Of a DNA stretch of 8,799 bases, positions 5,019-8,799 are shown piece after piece; position 1 is the stretch's first letter; every line of letters starts with the position of its first letter. Under the pieces are notes generated by a model. That model saw only the letters and a program-made list of their open reading frames with translations. It had not been told where the DNA came from and did no database searches. Source of the DNA: Deltaproteobacteria bacterium (GTDB taxonomy: Bacteria > Myxococcota_A > Polyangia > Haliangiales > Haliangiaceae); contig JACCQV010001126.1 of assembly GCA_013813945.1 (NCBI GenBank), positions 1-8,799 on the forward strand. The letters are read 5' to 3'. The position numbers and the translations under genes are program-made.

Positions 5019-6863
5019 TTAGCGGCGGCGGCGGATGAAGGCAGCCAGGCCGATGAGGAGGAAGGACATCAGGCCACCGGTCGAGCCGCTCGTCGAGCAA
5101 CCGCCCAGCGCCGTACCAGCCTCGTCGCCGCCTTCGTCGCCCTCACCACCACCATCGCCACCGCCCGAGCCGCTACCCGAGCCGGAGCCCGAGCCCGAGC
5201 CACCGCCGCCGCCCGTCGCGGCCTTCGGGGTCTGCGCGATCGGCAGGACCGAGAGGTACGCGGAGAGCTTGCGATCCGGGTTCATCATGAGCGCCGGATC
5301 CTTGCCGCTCGTCGCAGCCAGCATCAGGTACGCGTCGGTGTTGAGGTTCTGGCCGACGAACGGGTTGGCAATCGTGATCATCGCGCTGTGGTTACGACCC
5401 TGGTTACCCGGGTTGTTGCCGAGGTAGTTCGGGTAGAGGTGGCGATCGTGCGGAGCGAGGCCCATCATCGCCGCGTCGGCGAACGTGTTGGTGGTCGAGT
5501 CCCAGGTCACGACGCGAGCCTGAGAGGAGGTGCCGCCACCGGTGTGGCTACCACCGAGGAACACGATGCCGGGGACGAGCGCGTTGGTCGTACCGAAGTT
5601 GCCGCCGGTCATACCGAGGTGAGTACCGTCGAGGCCGAGCAGCGTCAGCGAGACGTCCTGCAGCGGGGTGACGTACTTCATGCCAGCGGCGGTCGCCTCG
5701 ATGACGCCCATCTGCGAGCGGTAATACGTGCCGCCCTTGCCGTCGGTGTTGTTGTTGCCGCGGAGGTCGCCGGAGCGCCAGATCAGCTGGTCCGTGTTGA
5801 CGAGCTTGCCGGTGGTCGAGTCGACCCGGGTGATGCGGCTCTGCATGGCGCGCATCGAGTAGGTGCGGATGCCCTCGATGTCCTTGCGGCCTTCGATCTG
5901 CTTCTTCCAGAGAATGCGGCTCTGCGCGTTCTCGCCGTTCTCGCCGGTGCCGATGTTGATGGCGGCCATCCAGGTGCCGTCGCGCTGCGGCTGGGTGTTG
6001 CCTTCGGTCCAGGTGCAGATCGCGGTGTTCGCGTCCGTACCGACGGTGCAGTTACCGCGCGAGCGCTCCTCGCGGGGGCACACGGAGACATCGGCGACCT
6101 TGTCGACCTCGCACGAGGTCAGCTCGGTGTTGCAGGTGAAGTCGTGGATGGCGACCCAGCCGTCGTCCGCGCCGTTACCGTTGCAGCCGAGGTACGAGAC
6201 CGTGCGGAACGTGGTCGCGGTCTTGTTGATGACCGATGCGAACGCGCCATCCTGGTGCATGCCGCAGTCATCGTCGTTCTTCGCGAAGAACAGGGTCTGG
6301 CCGAGGACGGCCGTACCTGCCGAGTTGAAGAGCTGGACGTACGTCTTGGTGTCGCTGCTACCAGCTGCCTGGTAGTTGTACTTCGCCATGATCAGCTTGC
6401 CGTCGAGGACGGGAAGCGCCGCGGGAGAGTTTGCGTTGCGGTACTCGTTACCGATGTTGTTCGTGACGTACTTGGAGCCGCCCATGTTCGGAGCGACGGT
6501 GACCTTGCCGTCGGCCATCTGGGTCAGGGCGAACGGAACCGCTGCGAGCTGCATGCGATGCGTTGCCGGGCGAACCGGGCCACCGGCGACGGTCGGGGGG
6601 AGCTCGGTGTTCATCGAGAAGTAGAGGCCATTGATGCCGTCGGCGAACATCGCGACGGACGGCATGCCGTTGCCCTCTTGCTCTTCATCAGTGCGGCGAA
6701 GACGAGCCGGCGTTCCGGAGACCGGCGCCTTATCGTTGGTCGGGCTCGGCAGCATCATCGCCTGGGTGGCGATACCCACCTCGGCCTGTGCCGTCGTCTC
6801 GAGTGCCACCGGGGCCAGAAGCCCACTCGCCGCAAACATCAGAAGCTTCTTCATGTTGGTCAT
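5019..6863 (-). CDS. Large exported protein with MYXO-CTERM-like sorting tail
   Basis: From ATG 6863 (a GGGG tract ends nine bases upstream) the product has 614 residues. A TTG six bases further upstream is in frame but is too close to that tract. The N-terminus is a Sec signal (MKKLLMFAASGLLAPVALETTAQA) with cleavage expected after AQA. The body, about 28-545, is Asn/Gly/Thr-rich with many short beta-like stretches and repeated phrases ending in LF, LIW or VTW, as in a beta-propeller or beta-sandwich, and has paired Cys in its middle (DDDCG, FTCN, TSCEVD, VSVCP, GNCTVG, AICTW). Then comes a Gly/Ser and Gly/Asp/Glu linker (551-587) and a tail with Gly-Cys589, a hydrophobic stretch and four Arg. 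In MYXO-CTERM proteins the Cys is processed by myxosortase and the protein is surface-anchored. I do not recognise the body. It is likely cotranscribed with the haem lipoprotein downstream. Confidence 0.85.
   Translation of the reverse strand: MTNMKKLLMFAASGLLAPVALETTAQAEVGIATQAMMLPSPTNDKAPVSGTPARLRRTDEEQEGNGMPSVAMFADGINGLYFSMNTELPPTVAGGPVRPATHRMQLAAVPFALTQMADGKVTVAPNMGGSKYVTNNIGNEYRNANSPAALPVLDGKLIMAKYNYQAAGSSDTKTYVQLFNSAGTAVLGQTLFFAKNDDDCGMHQDGAFASVINKTATTFRTVSYLGCNGNGADDGWVAIHDFTCNTELTSCEVDKVADVSVCPREERSRGNCTVGTDANTAICTWTEGNTQPQRDGTWMAAINIGTGENGENAQSRILWKKQIEGRKDIEGIRTYSMRAMQSRITRVDSTTGKLVNTDQLIWRSGDLRGNNNTDGKGGTYYRSQMGVIEATAAGMKYVTPLQDVSLTLLGLDGTHLGMTGGNFGTTNALVPGIVFLGGSHTGGGTSSQARVVTWDSTTNTFADAAMMGLAPHDRHLYPNYLGNNPGNQGRNHSAMITIANPFVGQNLNTDAYLMLAATSGKDPALMMNPDRKLSAYLSVLPIAQTPKAATGGGGGSGSGSGSGSGSGGGDGGGEGDEGGDEAGTALGGCSTSGSTGGLMSFLLIGLAAFIRRRR
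5022..5102 (-). other. MYXO-CTERM-like C-terminal sorting signal (coding segment)
   Basis: These codons give the last 27 residues of the large exported protein: Gly-Cys followed by a short Ser/Thr/Gly spacer, a hydrophobic segment (LMSFLLIGLAAFI) and RRRR at the very end. The order Cys, membrane span, Arg cluster after a Gly-rich linker is the signature of the MYXO-CTERM signal, and is the best single clue to the taxonomic group of this DNA. Confidence 0.85.
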
Positions 6864-6921
6864 TTTCAATCGCCCCAGTGGTTGGTTGATGATGGCGAGC
6901 TATTGAGCAAGCGTTGTGCCG

Positions 6922-6968
6922 CGATCTGCACAGTGTAAGCGTTCGTAATCACAAGGTGTGACAGATCG
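6922..6968. promoter_or_regulatory. Interrupted dyad upstream of the MYXO-CTERM gene, candidate operator/promoter region
   Basis: CGATCTG (6922-6928) is the exact reverse complement of CAGATCG (6962-6968), and CACA/TGTG just inside extends the symmetry after a one-base bulge, around a 24-base centre. Within the right half lies a second short dyad, TCACA-AGG-TGTGA (6949-6961). The stretch is more AT-rich than its surroundings and lies 60-105 bases before the ATG at 6863, as expected for a regulator site. I could not find a clear -35/-10 pair; TACACT on the minus strand (about 6934-6939) is a weak -10 candidate. Confidence 0.3.
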
Positions 6969-7208
6969 AAGTTGTGGGGGCCGGGGTCCCGATCTGGGGT
7001 CCGTTGCCGCCAAACCCCAGGCGATCTCGGGATCTACGTGCTTCAAACGGGAGCTGGCCGGGTAACGGGACGCAGGGCGGCGATGGGGTCTGTCCCCCCT
7101 GCCTGGGGGCGTGGTCCCCAGCCTGAGACGGCGGAACGGACGCGCAACTGCCCATCGCGAGGGCGGCGATCTCGCCGGCAGAACGGGTGGGCGATGACCG
7201 GCGCAGGG
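6969..7208. repeat. Intergenic spacer with CTGGGG/CCCCAG stem-loops, no gene
   Basis: The gene-free gap runs from 6864 to 7208; this is the part upstream of the dyad. Two stem-loops stand out: CTGGGGT (6994-7000) with ACCCCAG (7014-7020), and CTGGGG (7103-7108) with CCCCAG (7116-7121). Just before the second, GGGG-TCTGT-CCCC (7085-7097) is another inverted repeat, so the region 7085-7121 has four alternating G and C tracts that can pair in more than one way. GGGGTCC also occurs twice directly (6983-6989, 6996-7002). Read on the minus strand these structures lie downstream of the duplicated-domain lipoprotein gene and could help end its transcript, but no T tract follows. REP-like intergenic palindromes are the other possibility. 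Confidence 0.45.
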
Positions 7209-8336
7209 CTACTCGTCGTCCGGGGTGACGACCGGCAGCTCGTCGGGCTTGAGGGCTCGGCTGTGCATCGCGATCGTGTTCGCGCGGATCTGCTTGTCGC
7301 CGAGCAGGAGTCCGCCCTTGGCCTGCGAGTTCGCAGCGAACGTCAGCGTCGCGAGGTCTGCGCCGGGGAACTTGTCCTCGCGCTTCTGATCGCGCACGGC
7401 CCAGATCTCGGTGACGTTCTTCGGCATCGCGCCCTGTGCCGCGAGCACGTCGGCGAGCTTCCACGTCAGCTCACCCGTCGGGCTCTTGATCGCTTTTGCC
7501 GCGTCGAGCTCCTGGCGCTTGACGATCGCGATCAGCTTGTCGTCCATGTACACGCGAACGCCGCCGCGGATCGGCTCGCCGTAGTACGGCACGCCATTCT
7601 GGATCTCGCCGTCGAGCTCGAGGCCGACGTTGTGCACGATCTTGGGCGGCTTCTTCTTGATGTAGACCATCACGCTCGCGATCTTGTCGGCGGAGCGTCC
7701 GTTGCCGAACCCGCGGGGCACGTGTGCGATCGGCTTGCCGTACACGTTGCCGCCGAACCGGAACTTGAACTCCTTCGCCTTCGCGCTGAGCAGGTCTTTT
7801 CCCGTCGAGATATTCGTCTCGGCGAACTTCGGCCCGTACACGTGGAGCTCCTTGATGCTCTTCACGTCGATCCCGATCGCGGCGAGATATTGATCGAACC
7901 GATAGAACCGCTGCTTTGCCCAGCGCCACCCCGGATCCTCGGTGCCAGGACGTTTCTCGGCGGAGACCTTGTCCTGCACCCACACCGGCTTGAGCGCGAT
8001 CGGCAGCTCACCAAACGTGAGAAAGCCCATCGGCTTGCCGTCGACGTAGACGCCGACGTCCTTCCATCGCGAAGCGCCTGCCTTGTGTTCGGCGGGAATC
8101 CACTCTTCGTTGCCGGCCTTCTTCGCGTCCGCTTCCGCCTGGCGGTCGAGCTTGTCGGCTTGCATCTTGTCGTAGGTCGTCTCCATCGCCTGCGGGCCTT
8201 TCGGCGCGTCAGCCGCGACGACCTTGACCGCACTGCCGGCGCTGCCGGTTGTCGACGCAGATCCTTGCTTGCCGGTGGCGTCCTTGCACGACGCACCTGC
8301 GAACACGACGACGATGGAGAGAAGAATGGACCGCAT
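7209..8336 (-). CDS. Lipoprotein with tandem duplicated domain, function unknown
   Basis: ATG 8336 gives 375 residues and a normal signal peptide (MRSILLSIVVVFAGASC, Cys17, Lys at +2). Starts at 8345 and 8399 are in frame, but no start has a well-placed Shine-Dalgarno (GAGG is 2 bases from ATG 8345 and 11 from ATG 8336). After a Ser/Gly/Thr linker comes a charged helix (52-75), then two domains that look alike. Domain A spans about 91-230 and domain B about 258-357. GVYVDGKPMGFLTFGELP (95-112) aligns with RVYMDDKLIAIVKRQELD; DQYLAAIGIDVKSIKELHVYG (148-168) with ADVLAAQGAMPKNVTEIWAVR; FKFRFGGNVYGKP with LTFAANSQAKGGL. This points to internal duplication of a beta-rich module of about 100 residues. 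I do not recognise the family and see no catalytic motif. Transcription is divergent from the next gene. Confidence 0.85.
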   Translation of the reverse strand: MRSILLSIVVVFAGASCKDATGKQGSASTTGSAGSAVKVVAADAPKGPQAMETTYDKMQADKLDRQAEADAKKAGNEEWIPAEHKAGASRWKDVGVYVDGKPMGFLTFGELPIALKPVWVQDKVSAEKRPGTEDPGWRWAKQRFYRFDQYLAAIGIDVKSIKELHVYGPKFAETNISTGKDLLSAKAKEFKFRFGGNVYGKPIAHVPRGFGNGRSADKIASVMVYIKKKPPKIVHNVGLELDGEIQNGVPYYGEPIRGGVRVYMDDKLIAIVKRQELDAAKAIKSPTGELTWKLADVLAAQGAMPKNVTEIWAVRDQKREDKFPGADLATLTFAANSQAKGGLLLGDKQIRANTIAMHSRALKPDELPVVTPDDE

Positions 8337-8526
8337 GGAGCCCATGACCTCATTGTTGGCGTCGCGCATTCCCGACGCAACAGATGGGACCATTTTCATT
8401 TTTTCGGATCACAGCTCACGAGGTCTGCACTCACCAGCTGGGGTGCTGCATCCCCAAGATGTGCGTGTTGCGCAGACATGAAAACAGCGGCTTCGCACTG
8501 GCACCGGTGTTGCGTTACCTCCGTCC
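8337..8526. promoter_or_regulatory. Divergent intergenic region between two lipoprotein genes
   Basis: This 190-base gap must hold the promoters of both flanking genes, since they point away from each other. An AT-richer patch (about 8391-8410) lies near the minus-strand gene. On that strand, TTGCGT followed 17 bases later by AACAAT is a weak -35/-10 candidate ending just before the start codons. For the plus-strand gene, TTCGCA (8492-8497) is 17 bases from TTACCT (8515-8520), a poor match. A short TGGGG/CCCCA inverted repeat lies at 8439-8456. None of these is convincing alone. Confidence 0.3.
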
Positions 8527-8799
8527 ATGCGCAACCTCGGGGCTCTGGTCCTTCTCGGTCTGTCGGTCGGTGCGTGCGGTGTGGGTGATGACAGCGACAT
8601 CCCGGAGTCCGATGATCGCAACGAAGCGCTCGGGATCGTCTGCGAGGCGACGATGGACATCACCGGCACCTTCGTCGCGGGCACACCAGGTCGTCCCGCG
8701 GAGGTTCCGACGGGCTGCTGGCCGGTCGGCACGTGGACGTTCACTGCGACGATCGCCGAGAACGCGTGCCCGACGGCCCCTGCGCTGCTGCCGAGCTAT
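8527..8799 (+). CDS. Lipoprotein, N-terminal part (3' partial), function unknown
   Basis: The frame is open from ATG 8527 to the right edge (91 codons), so the C-terminus is outside the window. The N-terminus is a lipoprotein signal: Arg2, hydrophobic core LGALVLLGLSVGAC with Cys17, then an acidic linker (GVGDDSDIPESDDR). Residues 39, 64 and 81 are Cys. The mature domain begins at about residue 36 with CEATMDITGTFVAGTPG, followed by a Gly-Cys-Trp-Pro-Val-Gly-Thr-Trp-Thr-Phe segment, which looks like the start of a small disulfide-bonded beta domain. No Shine-Dalgarno is evident. Codon pattern and lipobox position (Cys17, as in three other genes of this window) support a real gene; antisense frames here lack such a signal. 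Family not recognised. Confidence 0.75.
   Translation, partial: MRNLGALVLLGLSVGACGVGDDSDIPESDDRNEALGIVCEATMDITGTFVAGTPGRPAEVPTGCWPVGTWTFTATIAENACPTAPALLPSY

Noticed and set aside
4959..6938. Plus-strand open frame of 659 codons opposite the MYXO-CTERM gene
   Set aside because: It is antisense to a protein with signal peptide, linker and sorting tail. Its composition is Val/Arg/Ala/Asp-rich shadow protein without motifs, as expected in very GC-rich DNA.
6983..7121. CRISPR array or tRNA in the large spacer
   Set aside because: The repeats are short, unevenly spaced and paired as stem-loops, with no regular spacer units; no cloverleaf or conserved tRNA T-loop sequence is visible.
6949..7464. 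Minus-strand open frame of 171 codons across the large spacer
   Set aside because: Its first half is an out-of-frame shadow of the lipoprotein gene (Arg-rich) and it merely runs on into the palindromic spacer.
6972..8588. Plus-strand open frame of 538 codons opposite the duplicated-domain lipoprotein
   Set aside because: Antisense shadow. It runs through the palindrome-rich spacer and across a divergent promoter region and has no signal or domain.
8409..8744. Minus-strand open frame of 111 codons at the right end
   Set aside because: It overlaps the signal sequence of the plus-strand lipoprotein, which has a clear lipobox; the minus-strand translation has no feature of its own.

Overview
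The window looks like chromosomal DNA from a high-GC delta-proteobacterial (myxobacterial-type) genome. The base composition is strongly GC-rich. Most products are short-signal lipoproteins with Gly/Ser or Asp/Gly linkers, and one large exported protein ends in a MYXO-CTERM-like tail (Gly-Cys, hydrophobic stretch, Arg cluster), a sorting signal typical of Myxococcota. The placement is inferred from protein style, not from a marker gene. No tRNA, rRNA, CRISPR array, insertion sequence or phage gene is visible.

Layout. (1) Bases 2-649, plus strand: the 3' part of an exported or lipoprotein-like gene with a duplicated Cys-Pro domain and a Gly/Lys-rich tail, followed by a hairpin. (2) 707-1669, plus strand: a lipoprotein related to glycoside hydrolase family 114. 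It converges on (3) a minus-strand set of three overlapping genes, 3924 down to 1676: two paralogous amino-acid-kinase-fold proteins that resemble the MosA/MosB subunits of the molybdenum storage protein, then a translationally coupled lipoprotein of unknown function. (4) 6863 down to 4023, minus strand: a MYXO-CTERM surface protein followed by a lipoprotein with two c-type haem motifs, closed by a hairpin terminator. (5) 6864-7208: a 345-base intergenic stretch rich in CTGGGG/CCCCAG inverted repeats, with no gene. (6) 8336 down to 7209, minus strand: a lipoprotein built of two similar domains. (7) 8527-8799, plus strand: the 5' part of another lipoprotein, divergent from (6).

How the genes may work together. 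The firmest functional unit is the MoSto-like pair plus its coupled lipoprotein. The first two genes overlap by 8 bases and the second and third by 26 bases, and both downstream starts have good ribosome binding sites inside the preceding gene. No nif, mod or molybdopterin biosynthesis gene is in view, so storage of molybdate or tungstate is inferred from family likeness only. The MYXO-CTERM protein and the haem lipoprotein lie 60 bases apart on one strand with no visible terminator between them, and may be a cell-envelope pair. The rest are separate envelope lipoproteins. I see no clearly new defence or mobile system. The points most worth following are the altered MoSto pair with its lipoprotein partner, the haem lipoprotein next to a myxosortase substrate, and the palindrome-rich spacer.
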